64,000 bases of DNA from Siphonodentalium dalli. Its lineage: Eukaryota > Mollusca > Scaphopoda > Gadilida > Siphonodentaliidae. Each line of letters starts with the position of its first letter. Positions within the stretch are counted from its first letter, which is position 1. Positions 11,001 through 28,020 of the stretch are shown one piece after another. The stretch is from positions 2,542,001 through 2,606,000 of the forward strand of contig CP136061.1 of the NCBI GenBank assembly GCA_032622095.1, in the 5' to 3' direction. The notes below the pieces were generated by a model, which was not told the origin of the DNA, ran no database searches, and was given only the letters and a program-made list of their open reading frames with translations. Made by a program: the position numbers and the translations under genes.

Positions 11001-13743
11001 ATATTGATAATACATACCTATAAGACTGACATAAGGACGGTGGCATATTGATAATACATACCTATAAGACTCACATAAGGACGGTGACATATTGATAATA
11101 CATACCTATAAGACTCACATAAGGACGGTGGCATATTGATAATACATACCTATAAGACTGACATAAGGACGGTGGCATATTGATAATACATACCTATAAG
11201 ACTCACATAAGGACGGTGACATATTGATAATACATACCTATAAGACTCACATAAGGACGGTGACATATTGATAATACATACCTATAAGACACACATAAGG
11301 ACGGTGACATATTGATAATACATACCTATAAGACTGACCTAAGGACGGTGACATATTGATAATACATACCTATAAGACTCACATAAGGACGGTGACATAT
11401 TGATAATACATACCTATAAGACTCACATAAGGACGGTGACATATTGATAATACATACCTATAAGACTGACATAAGGACGGTGGCATATTGATAATACATA
11501 CCTATAAGACTGACATAAGGACGGTGACATATTGATAATACATACCTATAAGACACACATAAGGACGGTGACATATTGATAATACATACCTATAAGACAC
11601 ACATAAGGACGGTGGATATTGATAATACATACCTATAAGACTCACATAAGGACGGTGACATATTGATAATACATACCTATAAGACACACATAAGGACGGT
11701 GACATATTGATAATACATACCTATAAGACTGACATAAGGACGGTGACATATTGATAATACATACCTATAAGACACACATAAGGACGGTGACATATTGATA
11801 ATACATACATATAAGACTGACATAAGGACGGTGACATATTGATAATACATACCTATAAGACTCACATAAGGACGGTGACATATTGATAATACATACCTAT
11901 AAGACTCACATAAGGACGGTGACATATTGATAATACATACCTATAAGACTCACATAAGGACGGTGGCATATTGATAATACATACCTATAAGACTGACATA
12001 AGGACGGTGACATATTGATAATACATACCTATAAGACACACATAAGGACGGTGACATATTGATAATACATACCTATAAGACTGACATAAGGACGGTGACA
12101 TATTGATAATACATACCTATAAGACTGACATAAGGACGGTGACATATTGATAATACATACCTATAAGACTCACATAAGGACGGTGACATATTGATAATAC
12201 ATACCTATAAGACTCACATAAGGACGGTGACATATTGATAATACATACCTATACGACTGACATAAGGACGGTGACATATTGATAATACATACCTATACGA
12301 CTGACATAAGGACGGTGACATATTGATAATACATACCTATAAGACTGACATAAGGACGGTGACATATTGATAATACATACCTATAAGACTCACATAAGGA
12401 CGGTGACATATTGATAATACATACCTATAAGACTGACATAAGGACGGTGACATATTGATAATACATACCTATAAGACTGACATAAGGACGGTGACATATT
12501 GATAATACATACCTATAAGACTCACATAAGGACGGTGACATATTGATAATACATACCTATAAGACTCACATAAGGACGGTGACATATTGATAATACATAC
12601 CTATAAGACTCACATAAGGACGGTGGCATATTGATAATGCATACCTATAAGACACACATAAGGACGGTGACATATTGATAATACATACCTATAAGACTCA
12701 CATAAGGACGGTGGATATTGATAATACATACCTATAAGACTCACATAAGGACGGTGACATATTGATAATACATACCTATAAGACTCACATAAGGACGGTG
12801 ACATATTGATAATACATACCTATAAGACTGACATAAGGACGGTGACATATTGATAATGCATACCTATAAGACACACATAAGGACGGTGACATATTGATAA
12901 TACATACCTATAAGACTCACATAAGGACGGTGGATATTGATAATACATACCTATAAGACTCACATAAGGACGGTGACATATTGATAATACATACCTATAA
13001 GACTCACATAAGGACGGTGGCATATTGATAATACATACCTATAAGACTCACATAAGGAAGGTGGCATATTGATAATACATACCTATAAGACTCACATAAG
13101 GACGGTGACATATTGATAATACATACCTATAAGACTGACATAAGGACGGTGGCATATTGATAATACATACCTATAAGACTCACATAAGGACGGTGGCATA
13201 TTGATAATGCATACCTATAAGACACACATAAGGACGGTGACATATTGATAATACATACCTATAAGACTCACATAAGGACGGTGACATATTGATAATGCAT
13301 ACCTATAAGACACACATAAGGACGGTGACATATTGATAATACATACCTATAAGACTCACATCAGGAAGGTGACATATTGATAATACATACCTATAAGACT
13401 GACATAAGGACGGTGGCATATTGATAATACATACCTATAAGACTGACATAAGGACGGTGACATATTGATAATACATACCTATAAGACTGACATAAGGGAC
13501 GGTGACATATTGATAATACATACCTATAAGACACACATAAGGACGGTGACATATTGATAATACATACCTATAAGACTGACATAAGGACGGTGGCATATTG
13601 ATAATACATACCTATAAGACTGACATAAGGACGGTGGCATATTGATAATACATACCTATAAGACTCACATAAGGACGGTGACATATTGATAATACATACC
13701 TATAAGACTCACATAAGGAAGGTGGCATATTGATAATACATAC

Positions 13744-14090
13744 CTATAAGACTGACATAAGGACGGTGTATATTGATAATACATACCTATAAGACTCACA
13801 TAAGGACGGTGTATATTGATAATACATACCTATAAGACTGACATAAGGACGGTGACATATTGATAATACATACCTATAAGACTGACATAAGGACGGTGTA
13901 TATTGATAATACATACCTATAAGACTCACATAAGGACGGTGTATATTGATAATACATACCTATAAGACTGACATAAGGAAGGTGACATATTGATAATACA
14001 TACCTATAAGACTCACATAAGGACGGTGTATATTGATAATACATACCTATAAGACTCACATAAGGACGGTGTATATTGATAATACATACC
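13744..14090 (-). repeat. 130-bp trimer tract (43+43+44)
   Basis: Successive units follow a GTGTATA, GTGTATA, GTGACATA pattern. The second trimer repeats the first at 130 bp with few differences: compare 13744-13870 with 13874-14000. This is a small local higher-order repeat. Confidence 0.7.
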
Positions 14091-16204
14091 TATAAGACTC
14101 ACATAAGGAAGGTGACATATTGATAATACATACCTATAAGACACACATGAGGACGGTGACATATTGATAATACATACCTATAAGACTCACATAAGGACGG
14201 TGGCATATTGATAATACATACCTATAAGACACACATAAGGACGGTGGCATATTGATAATACATACCTATAAGACTGACATAAGGACGGTGGCATATTGAT
14301 AATACATACCTATAAGACTGACATAAGGACGGTGACATATTGATAATACATACCTATAAGACACACATAAGGACGGTGACATATTGATAATACATACCTA
14401 TAAGACTCACATAAGGACGGTGACATATTGATAATACATACCTATAAGACTCACATAAGGACGGTGCATATTGATAATACATACCTATAAGACTCACATA
14501 AGGACGGTGACATATTGATAATACATACCTATAAGACTCACATAAGGACGGTGCATATTGATAATACATACCTATAAGACTGACATAAGGAAGGTGACAT
14601 ATTGATAATACATACCTATAAGACTCACATAAGGAAGGTGACATATTGATAATACATACCTATAAGACTGACATAAGGACGGTGACATATTGATAATACA
14701 TACCTATAAGACTCACATAAGGACGGTGACATATTGATAATACATACCTATAAGACTCACATAAGGAAGGTGACATATTGATAATACATACCTATAAGAC
14801 TCACATAAGGACGGTGACATATTGATAATACATACCTATAAGACTCACATAAGGACGGTGACATATTGATAATACATACCTATAAGACTCACATAAGGAC
14901 GGTGCATATTGATAATACATACCTATAAGACTGACATAAGGAAGGTGACATATTGATAATACATACCTATAAGACTCACATAAGGAAGGTGACATATTGA
15001 TAATACATACCTATAAGACTGACATAAGGACGGTGACATATTGATAATACATACCTATAAGACTCACATAAGGACGGTGACATATTGATAATACATACCT
15101 ATAAGACACACATAAGGACGGTGGCATATTGATAATACATACCTATAAGACTGACATAAGGACGGTGGCATATTGATAATACATACCTATAAGACTGACA
15201 TAAGGACGGTGGATATTGATAATACATACCTATAAGACTGACATAAGGACGGTGACATATAGATAATACATACCTATAAGACTCACATAAGGACGGTGAC
15301 ATATTGATAATACATACCTATAAGACACACATAAGGACGGTGGCATATTGATAATACATACCTATAAGACTGACATAAGGACGGTGGCATATTGATAATA
15401 CATACCTATAAGACACACATAAGGACGGTGACATATTGATAATACATACCTATAAGACTGACATAAGGACGGTGACATATTGATAATACATACCTATAAG
15501 ACTCACATAAGGACGGTGACATATTGATAATACATACCTATAAGACACACATAAGGACGGTGGCATATTGATAATACATACCTATAAGACTCACATAAGG
15601 AAGGTGACATATTGATAATACATACCTATAAGACTCACATAAGGAAGGTGACATATTGATAATACATACCTATAAGACTCACATAAGGACGGTGGATATT
15701 GATAATACATACCTATAAGACTCACATAAGGAAGGTGACATATTGATAATACATACCTATAAGACACACATAAGGACGGTGACATATTGATAATACATAC
15801 CTATAAGACTGACATAAGGACGGTGGATATTGATAATACATACCTATAAGACTCACATAAGGAAGGTGACATATTGATAATACATACCTACAAGACTCAC
15901 ATAAGGAAGGTGACATATTGATAATACATACCTATAAGACTGACATAAGGACGGTGACATATTGATAATACATACCTATAAGACTCACATAAGGCCGGTG
16001 ACATATTGATAATACATACCTATAAGACTCACATAAGGACGGTGGCATATTGATAATACATACCTATAAGACTGACATAAGGACGGTGACATATTGATAA
16101 TACATACCTATAAGACTCACATAAGGACGGTGGCATATTGATAATACATACCTATAAGACTCACATAAGGACGGTGGCATATTGATAATACATACCTATA
16201 AGAC

Positions 16205-16335
16205 TCACATAAGGTCGGTGGATATTGATAATACATACCTATAAGACTCACATAAGGTCGGTGGATATTGATAATACATACCTATAAGACTCACATAAGG
16301 TCGGTGGATATTGATAATACATACCTATAAGACTC
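16205..16335 (-). repeat. Three identical AAGGTCGG 43-bp units
   Basis: Three consecutive units carry the rare AAGGTCGGTGGATATTG combination with starts spaced exactly 43 bp (about 16212, 16255, 16298). This indicates a very recent tandem triplication of one unit. Confidence 0.75.
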
Positions 16336-19300
16336 ACATAAGGACGGTGACATATTGATAATACATACATATAAGACTCACATAAGGACGGTGACATATT
16401 GATAATACATACATATAAGACTCACATAAGGACGGTGACATATTGATAATACATACCTATAAGACTCACATAAGGACGGTGACATATTGATAATACATAC
16501 CTATAAGACTCACATAAGGACGGTGACATATTGATAATACATACCTATAAGACTCACATAAGGACGGTGACATATTGATAATACATACCTATAAGACTCA
16601 CATAAGGACGGTGACATATTGATAATACATACCTATAAGACTGACATAAGGACGGTGGATATTGATAATACATACCTATAAGACACACATAAGGTCGGTG
16701 ACATATTGATAATACATACCTATAAGACTCACATAAGGACGGTGACATATTGATAATACATACCTATAAGACTGACATAAGGCCGGTGACATATTGATAA
16801 TACATACCTATAAGACTCACATAAGGACGGTGACATATTGATAATACATACCTATAAGACTCACATAAGGACGGTGACATATTGATAATACATACCTATA
16901 AGACTCACATAAGGACGGTGACATATTGATAATACATACCTATAAGACTCACATAAGGACGGTGACATATTGATAATACATACCTATAAGACTGACATAA
17001 GGCCGGTGACATATTGATAATACATACCTATAAGACTCACATAAGGACGGTGACATATTGATAATACATACCTATAAGACTGACATAAGGACGGTGACAT
17101 ATTGATAATACATACCTATAAGACTCACATAAGGACGGTGACATATTGATAATACATACATATAAGACTCACATAAGGACGGTGACATATTGATAATACA
17201 TACCTATAAGACTGACATAAGGACGGTGACATATTGATAATACATACCTATAAGACTCACATAAGGAAGGTGACATATTGATAATACATACCTATAAGAC
17301 TGACATAAGGAAGGTGACATATTGATAATACATACCTATAAGACTGACATAAGGACGGTGACATATTGATAATGCATACCTATAAGACTCACATAAGGAC
17401 GGTGGCATATTGATAATACATACCTATAAGACTGACATAAGGAAGGTGACATATTGATAATACATACCTATAAGACTGACATAAGGACGGTGACATATTG
17501 ATAATACATACCTATAAGACTGACATAAGGACGGTGACATATTGATAATACATACCTATAAGACTGACATAAGGACGGTGACATATTGATAATACATACC
17601 TATAAGACTCACATAAGGACGGTGACATATTGATAATACATACCTATAAGACTCACATAAGGACGGTGACATATTGATAATACATACCTATAAGACTCAC
17701 ATAAGGAAGGTGACATATTGATAATACATACCTATAAGACTGACATAAGGACGGTGGCATATTGATAATACATACCTATAAGACACACATAAGGACGGTG
17801 GCATATTGATAATGTATACCTATAAGACTCACATAAGGACGGTGACATATTGATAATACATACCTATAAGACACACATAAGGACGGTGACATATTGATAA
17901 TACATACCTATAAGACTGACATAAGGACGGTGACATATTGATAATACATACCTATAAGACTGACATAAGGACGGTGACATATTGATAATACATACCTATA
18001 AGACTCACATAAGGAAGGTGACATATTGATAATACATACCTATAAGACACACATAAGGACGGTGACATATTGATAATACATAACTATAAGACTCACATAA
18101 GGAAGGTGACATATTGATAATGCATACCTATAAGACTGACATAAGGACGGTGACATATTGATAATACATACCTATAAGACTCACATAAGGAAGGTGACAT
18201 ATTGATAATGCATACCTATAAGACTCACATAAGGACGGTGACATATTGATAATACATACCTATAAGACACACATAAGGACGGTGGCATATTGATAATACA
18301 TACCTATAAGACTCACATAAGGACGGTGACATATTGATAATACATACCTATAAGACTGACATAAGGACGGTGGCATATTGATAATACATACCTATAAGAC
18401 ACACATAAGGACGGTGGCATATTGATAATGTATACCTATAAGACTCACATAAGGAAGGTGACATATTGATAATACATACCTATAAGACTGACATAAGGAC
18501 GGTGGCATATTGATAATACATACCTATAAGACTCACATAAGGAAGGTGACATATTGATAATACATACCTATAAGACTGACATAAGGAAGGTGACATATTG
18601 ATAATACATACCTATAAGACTCACATAAGGAAGGTGACATATTGATAATACATACCTATAAGACTGACATAAGGACGGTGACATATTGATAATACATACC
18701 TATAAGACTCACATAAGGAAGGTGACATATTGATAATACATACCTATAAGACTCACATAAGGAAGGTGACATATTGATAATACATACCTATAAGACTCAC
18801 ATAAGGAAGGTGACATATTGATAATACATACCTATAAGACTGACATAAGGAAGGTGACATATTGATAATACATACCTATAAGACTCACATAAGGACGGTG
18901 ACATATTGATAATACATACCTATAAGACTCACATAAGGACGGTGACATATTGATAATACATACCTATAAGACTCACATAAGGACGGTGACATATTGATAA
19001 TACATACCTATAAGACTCACATAAGGACGGTGACATATTGATAATACATACCTATAAGACTCACATAAGGAAGGTGACATATTGATAATACATACCTATA
19101 AGACTCACATAAGGACGGTGACATATTGATAATACATACCTATAAGACTGACATAAGGACGGTGGCATATTGATAATACATACCTATAAGACTCACATAA
19201 GGACGGTGACATATTGATAATACATACCTATAAGACTCACATAAGGACGGTGACATATTGATAATACATACCTATAAGACTGACATAAGGACGGTGGATA

Positions 19301-20359
19301 TTGATAATACATACCTATAAGACACACATAAGGACGGTGACATATTGATAATGCATACCTATAAGACTGACATAAGGAAGGTGACATATTGATAATACAT
19401 ACCTATAAGACTCACATAAGGACGGTGACATATTGATAATACATACCTATAAGACTGACATAAGGACGGTGGATATTGATAATACATACCTATAAGACTG
19501 ACATAAGGAAGGTGACATATTGATAATACATACCTATAAGACTCACATAAGGAAGGTGACATATTGATAATACATACCTATAAGACTCACGTAAGGACGG
19601 TGACATATTGATAATACATACCTATAAGACTCACATAAGGACGGTGACATATTGATAATACATACCTATAAGACTCACATAAGGACGGTGACATATTGAT
19701 AATGCATACCTATAAGACTCACATAAGGACGGTGCATATTGATAATACATACCTATAAGACTGACATAAGGACGGTGACATATTGATAATACATACCTAT
19801 AAGACTCACATAAGGAAGGTGGCATATTGATAATACATACCTATAAGACACACATAAGGACGGTGACATATTGATAATACATACCTATAAGACTGACATA
19901 AGGACGGTGACATATTGATAATACATACCTATAAGACTCACATAAGGAAGGTGGCATATTGATAATACATACCTATAAGACTCACATAAGGACGGTGACA
20001 TATTGATAATACATACCTATAAGACTGACATAAGGACGGTGACATATTGATAATACATACCTATAAGACACACATAAGGACGGTGACATATTGATAATAC
20101 ATACCTATAAGACTCACATAAGGACGGTGACATATTGATAATACATACCTATAAGACTGACATAAGGACGGTGACATATTGATAATACATACCTATAAGA
20201 CACACATAAGGACGGTGACAAATTGATAATACATACCTATAAGACTGACATAAGGAAGGTGACATATTGATAATACATACCTATAAGACTCACATAAGGA
20301 CGGTGACATATTGATAATACATACCTATAAGACTCACATAAGGAAGGTGACATATTGAT

Positions 20360-21660
20360 AATACATACCTATAAGACACACATAAGGACGGTGGCATATT
20401 GATAATACATACCTATAAGACTGACATAAGGACGGTGACATATTGATAATACATACCTATAGGACTCACATAAGGACGGTGGCATATTGATAATACATAC
20501 CTATAAGACTGACATAAGGACGGTGACATATTGATAATACATACCTATAAGACTCACATAAGGACGGTGGATATTGATAATACATACCTATAAGACACAC
20601 ATAAGGACGGTGACATATTGATAATACATACCTATAAGACTGACATAAGGAAGGTGACATATTGATAATACATACCTATAAGACTCACATAAGGACGGTG
20701 ACATATTGATAATACATACCTATAAGACTGACATAAGGAAGGTGACATATTGATAATACATACCTATAAGACTCACATAAGGACGGTGACATATTGATAA
20801 TACATACCTATAAGACTCACATAAGGAAGGTGACATATTGATAATACATACCTATAAGACACACATAAGGACGGTGGCATATTGATAATACATACCTATA
20901 AGACTGACATAAGGACGGTGACATATTGATAATACATACCTATAAGACTCACATAAGGACGGTGGCATATTGATAATACATACCTATAAGACTCACATAA
21001 GGACGGTGACATATTGATAATACATACCTATAGGACTCACATAAGGACGGTGGCATATTGATAATACATACCTATAAGACTGACATAAGGACGGTGACAT
21101 ATTGATAATACATACCTATAAGACTCACATAAGGACGGTGGATATTGATAATACATACCTATAAGACACACATAAGGACGGTGACATATTGATAATACAT
21201 ACCTATAAGACTGACATAAGGAAGGTGACATATTGATAATACATACCTATAAGACTCACATAAGGACGGTGACATATTGATAATACATACCTATAAGACT
21301 CACATAAGGAAGGTGACATATTGATAATACATACCTATAAGACACACATAAGGACGGTGGCATATTGATAATACATACCTATAAGACTGACATAAGGACG
21401 GTGACATATTGATAATACATACCTATAGGACTCACATAAGGACGGTGGCATATTGATAATACATACCTATAAGACTGACATAAGGACGGTGACATATTGA
21501 TAATACATACCTATAAGACTCACATAAGGACGGTGGATATTGATAATGCATACCTATAAGACTCACATAAGGACGGTGACATATTGATAATACATACCTA
21601 TAAGACACACATAAGGACGGTGACATATTGATAATACATACCTATAAGACACACATAAGG
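20360..21660 (-). repeat. 13-mer / 9-mer higher-order repeat
   Basis: The rare variant CCTATAGGACTC begins matching blocks at 20461, 21032 and 21427. The spacings are 571 bp (13 units, one of them 43 bp) and 395 bp (9 units, one of them 43 bp). The downstream order of unit types is the same for about 270 bp in the first two blocks and about 120 bp in the third. I read this as two rounds of segmental duplication with a four-unit difference in length. Confidence 0.75.
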
Positions 21661-23319
21661 ACGGTGACATATTGATAATACATACCTATAAGACTCACAT
21701 AAGGAAGGTGACATATTGATAATACATACCTATAAGACTGACATAAGGACGGTGACATATTGATAATACATACCTATAAGACTCACATAAGGACGGTGGC
21801 ATATTGATAATACATACCTATAAGACTCACATAAGGACGGTGGCATATTGATAATACATACCTATAAGACTCACATAAGGACGGTGGCATATTGATAATA
21901 CATACCTATAAGACTCACATAAGGACGGTGGCATATTGATAATACATACCTATAAGACTCACATAAGGAAGGTGACATATTGATAATACATACCTATAAG
22001 ACTCACATAAGGAAGGTGACATATTGATAATACATACCTATAAGACTCACATAAGGAAGGTGACATATTGATAATACATACCTATAAGACTCACATAAGG
22101 AAGGTGACATATTGATAATGCATACCTATAAGACTCACATAAGGACGGTGACATATTGATAATGCATACCTATAAGACTCACATAAGGACGGTGACATAT
22201 TGATAATACATACCTATAAGACTGACATAAGGACGGTGACATATTGATAATACATACCTATAAGACTGACATAAGGACGGTGACATATTGATAATACATA
22301 CCTATAAGACTCACATAAGGAAGGTGACATATTGATAATACATACCTATAAGACTCACATAAGGACGGTGGATATTGATAATGCATACCTATAAGACTCA
22401 CATAAGGACGGTGACATATTGATAATACATACCTATAAGACTCACATAAGGACGGTGGCATATTGATAATGCATACCTATAAGACTCACATAAGGACGGT
22501 GACATATTGATAATACATACCTATAAGACTCACATAAGGACGGTGACATATTGATAATACATACCTATAAGACTGACATAAGGACGGTGGCATATTGATA
22601 ATACATACCTATAAGACTGACATAAGGACGGTGACATATTGATAATACATACCTATAAGACTGACATAAGGACGGTGGCATATTGATAATACATACCTAT
22701 AAGACTCACATAAGGACGGTGGCATATTGATAATACATACCTATAAGACTCACATAAGGACGGTGGCATATTGATAATACATACCTATAAGACTCACATA
22801 AGGACGGTGGCATATTGATAATACATACCTATAAGACTCACATAAGGACGGTGGCATATTGATAATACATACCTATAAGACTCACATAAGGACGGTGGCA
22901 TATTGATAATACATACCTATAAGACTCACATAAGGAAGGTGACATATTGATAATACATACCTATAAGACTCACATAAGGAAGGTGACATATTGATAATAC
23001 ATACCTATAAGACTCACATAAGGAAGGTGACATATTGATAATACATACCTATAAGACTCACATAAGGACGGTGGCATATTGATAATACATACCTATAAGA
23101 CTCACATAAGGACGGTGACATATTGATAATACATACCTATAAGACTGACATAAGGACGGTGACATATTGATAATACATACCTATAAGACTGACATAAGGA
23201 CGGTGACATATTGATAATACATACCTATAAGACTCACATAAGGACGGTGACATATTGATAATACATACCTATAAGACTGACATAAGGACGGTGACATATT
23301 GATAATACATACCTATAAG

Positions 23320-24290
23320 ACTGACATAAGGAAGGTGACATATTGATAATACATACCTATAAGACTGACATAAGGAAGGTGACATATTGATAATACATAC
23401 CTATAAGACTGACATAAGGAAGGTGACATATTGATAATACATACCTATAAGACTGACATAAGGAAGGTGACATATTGATAATACATACCTATAAGACTGA
23501 CATAAGGAAGGTGACATATTGATAATACATACCTATAAGACTGACATAAGGAAGGTGACATATTGATAATACATACCTATAAGACTGACATAAGGAAGGT
23601 GACATATTGATAATACATACCTATAAGACTGACATAAGGAAGGTGACATATTGATAATACATACCTATAAGACTGACATAAGGACGGTGACATATTGATA
23701 ATACATACCTATAAGACTGACATAAGGAAGGTGACATATTGATAATACATACCTATAAGACTGACATAAGGAAGGTGACATATTGATAATACATACCTAT
23801 AAGACTGACATAAGGACGGTGACATATTGATAATGCATACCTATAAGACTGACATAAGGAAGGTGACATATTGATAATACATACCTATAAGACTGACATA
23901 AGGAAGGTGACATATTGATAATACATACCTATAAGACTGACATAAGGAAGGTGACATATTGATAATACATACCTATAAGACTGACATAAGGAAGGTGACA
24001 TATTGATAATACATACCTATAAGACTGACATAAGGAAGGTGACATATTGATAATACATACCTATAAGACTGACATAAGGAAGGTGACATATTGATAATAC
24101 ATACCTATAAGACTGACATAAGGAAGGTGACATATTGATAATACATACCTATAAGACTGACATAAGGAAGGTGACATATTGATAATACATACCTATAAGA
24201 CTGACATAAGGACGGTGACATATTGATAATACATACCTATAAGACTGACATAAGGAAGGTGACATATTGATAATACATACCTATAAGACT
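23320..24290 (-). repeat. Homogenised 44-bp tract
   Basis: About 22 consecutive 44-bp units nearly all carry the same combination GACTGACATAAGGAAGGTGA with AATACATA. The few exceptions (AAGGACGG near 23683, 23815 and 24210) are single-site differences. Neighbouring regions mix variants from unit to unit, so this tract is a local recent amplification or conversion run. Confidence 0.8.
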
Positions 24291-24999
24291 CACATAAGGA
24301 AGGTGACATATTGATAATACATACCTATAAGACTGACATAAGGACGGTGACATATTGATAATACATACCTATAAGACACACATAAGGAAGGTGACATATT
24401 GATAATACATACCTATAAGACTCACATAAGGAAGGTGACATATTGATAATACATACCTATAAGACTCACATAAGGAAGGTGACATATTGATAATGCATAC
24501 CTATAAGACTCACATAAGGACGGTGACATATTGATAATGTATACCTATAAGACTGACATAAGGACGGTGACATATTGATAATACATACCTATAAGACACA
24601 CATAAGGAAGGTGACATATTGATAATGCATACCTATAAGACTCACATAAGGAAGGTGGCATATTGATAATACATACCTATAAGACTCACATAAGGACGGT
24701 GGATATTGATAATACATACCTATAAGACACACATAAGGACGGTGACATATTGATAATACATACCTATAAGACACACATAAGGACGGTGACATATTGATAA
24801 TACATACCTATAAGACTCACATAAGGACGGTGACATATTGATAATACATACCTATAAGACTCACATAAGGAAGGTGGCATATTGATAATACATACCTATA
24901 AGACTCACATAAGGAAGGTGGCATATTGATAATACATACCTATAAGACTCACATAAGGACGGTGACATATTGATAATGCATACCTATAAGACTCACATA

Positions 25000-26400
25000 A
25001 GGACGGTGACATATTGATAATGTATACCTATAAGACTCACATAAGGACGGTGACATATTGATAATACATACCTATAAGACTCACATAAGGACGGTGACAT
25101 ATTGATAATACATACCTATAAGACTCACATAAGGAAGGTGGCATATTGATAATACATACCTATAAGACTCACATAAGGACGGTGACATATTGATAATACA
25201 TACCTATAAGACTGACATAAGGAAGGTGACATATTGATAATACATACCTATAAGACTCACAAAAGGACGGTGACATATTGATAATGTATACCTATAAGAC
25301 ACACATAAGGACGGTGACATATTGATAATACATACCTATAAGACACACATAAGGACGGTGACATATTGATAATACATACCTATAAGACTCACATAAGGAC
25401 GGTGACATATTGATAATGCATACCTATAAGACTCACATAAGGACGGTGACATATTGATAATACATACCTATAAGACTGACATAAGGACGGTGACATATTG
25501 ATAATACATACCTATAAGACTCACATAAGGACGGTGACATATTGATAATACATACCTATAAGACTCACATAAGGAAGGTGGCATATTGATAATACATACC
25601 TATAAGACTCACATAAGGACGGTGACATATTGATAATACATACCTATAAGACTGACATAAGGAAGGTGACATATTGATAATACATACCTATAAGACTCAC
25701 ATAAGGACGGTGACATATTGATAATGTATACCTATAAGACTCACATAAGGAAGGTGACATATTGATAATACATACCTATAAGACTCACATAAGGACGGTG
25801 ACATATTGATAATGTATACCTATAAGACTCACATAAGGAAGGTGACATATTGATAATACATACCTATAAGACTCACATAAGGACGGTGACATATTGATAA
25901 TACATACCTATAAGACTCACATAAGGAAGGTGGCATATTGATAATACATACCTATAAGACTCACATAAGGACGGTGACATATTGATAATACATACCTATA
26001 AGACTGACATAAGGAAGGTGACATATTGATAATACATACCTATAAGACTCACATAAGGACGGTGACATATTGATAATGTATACCTATAAGACTCACATAA
26101 GGAAGGTGACATATTGATAATACATACCTATAAGACTCACATAAGGACGGTGACATATTGATAATGTATACCTATAAGACTCACATAAGGAAGGTGACAT
26201 ATTGATAATACATACCTATAAGACTCACATAAGGACGGTGACATATTGATAATGTATACCTATAAGACTCACATAAGGAAGGTGACATATTGATAATACA
26301 TACCTATAAGACTCACATAAGGACGGTGACATATTGATAATGTATACCTATAAGACTCACATAAGGAAGGTGACATATTGATAATACATACCTATAAGAC
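25000..26400 (-). repeat. 88-bp dimer higher-order repeat
   Basis: AATGTATACC variants lie at about 25022, 25286, 25726, 25814, 26078, 26166, 26254 and 26342. Every interval is a multiple of 88 bp (264, 440, 88, 264, 88, 88, 88). In the tightest part the units alternate between AAGGACGG with AATGTATA and AAGGAAGG with AATACATA. This is a clear two-unit higher-order repeat in register over 1.3 kb. Confidence 0.85.
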
Positions 26401-27559
26401 TCACATAAGGACGGTGACATATTGATAATACATACCTATAAGACTCACATAAGGAAGGTGACATATTGATAATACATACCTATAAGACTCACATAAGGAC
26501 GGTGGCATATTGATAATACATACCTATAAGACACACATAAGGACGGTGACATATTGATAATACATACCTATAAGACACACATAAGGACGGTGACATATTG
26601 ATAATACATACCTATAAGACTCACATAAGGACGGTGACATATTGATAATGCATACCTATAAGACTGACATAAGGACGGTGACATATTGATAATACATACC
26701 TATAAGACTGACATAAGGACGGTGACATATTGATAATACATACCTATAAGACTCACATAAGGAAGGTGGCATATTGATAATGCATACCTATAAGACTGAC
26801 ATAAGGACGGTGACATATTGATAATGCATACCAATAAGACTGACATAAGGACGGTGACATATTGATAATGCATACCTATAAGACTGACATAAGGACGGTG
26901 TATATTGATAATACATACCTATAAGACTCACATAAGGACAGTGGCATATTGATAATACATACCTATAAGACTCACATAAGGACGGTGACATATTGATAAT
27001 ACATACCTATAAGACACACATAAGGACGGTGGATATTGATAATACATACCTATAAGACACACATAAGGACGGTGACATATTGATAATACATACCTATAAG
27101 ACTGACATAAGGAAGGTGGCATATTGATAATGTATACCTATAAGACTCACATAAGGAAGGTGACATATTGATAATACATACCTATAAGACACACATAAGG
27201 ACGGTGACATATTGATAATACATACCTATAAGACTCACATAAGGACGGTGACATATTGATAATGCATACCTATAAGACTGACATAAGGACGGTGACATAT
27301 TGATAATACATACCTATAAGACACACATAAGGACGGTGTATATTGATAATACATACCTATAAGACACACATAAGGAAGGTGACATATTGATAATACATAC
27401 CTATAAGACTCACATAAGGACGGTGACATATTGATAATACATACCTATAAGACACACATAAGGACGGTGACATATTGATAATGCATACCTATAAGACTCA
27501 CATAAGGAAGGTGACATATTGATAATACATACCTATAAGACACACATAAGGAAGGTGAC

Positions 27560-28020
27560 ATATTGATAATACATACCTATAAGACTCACATAAGGAAGGT
27601 GACATATTGATAATACATACCTATAAGACTCACATAAGGAAGGTGACATATTGATAATACATACCTATAAGACTCACATAAGGAAGGTGACATATTGATA
27701 ATACATACCTATAAGACTCACATAAGGAAGGTGACATATTGATAATACATACCTATAAGACTCACATAAGGAAGGTGACATATTGATAATACATACCTAT
27801 AAGACTCACATAAGGAAGGTGACATATTGATAATACATACCTATAAGACTCACATAAGGACGGTGACATATTGATAATACATACCTATAAGACTCACATA
27901 AGGAAGGTGACATATTGATAATACATACCTATAAGACTCACATAAGGAAGGTGACATATTGATAATACATACCTATAAGACTCACATAAGGAAGGTGACA
28001 TATTGATAATACATACCTAT
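27560..28020 (-). repeat. Homogenised GACTCACATAAGGAAGG tract
   Basis: Ten or so consecutive 44-bp units share GACTCACATAAGGAAGGTGA and AATACATA, with one AAGGACGG exception near 27860. It is a second short amplification run, different in haplotype from the one at 23.3-24.3 kb. Confidence 0.7.
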
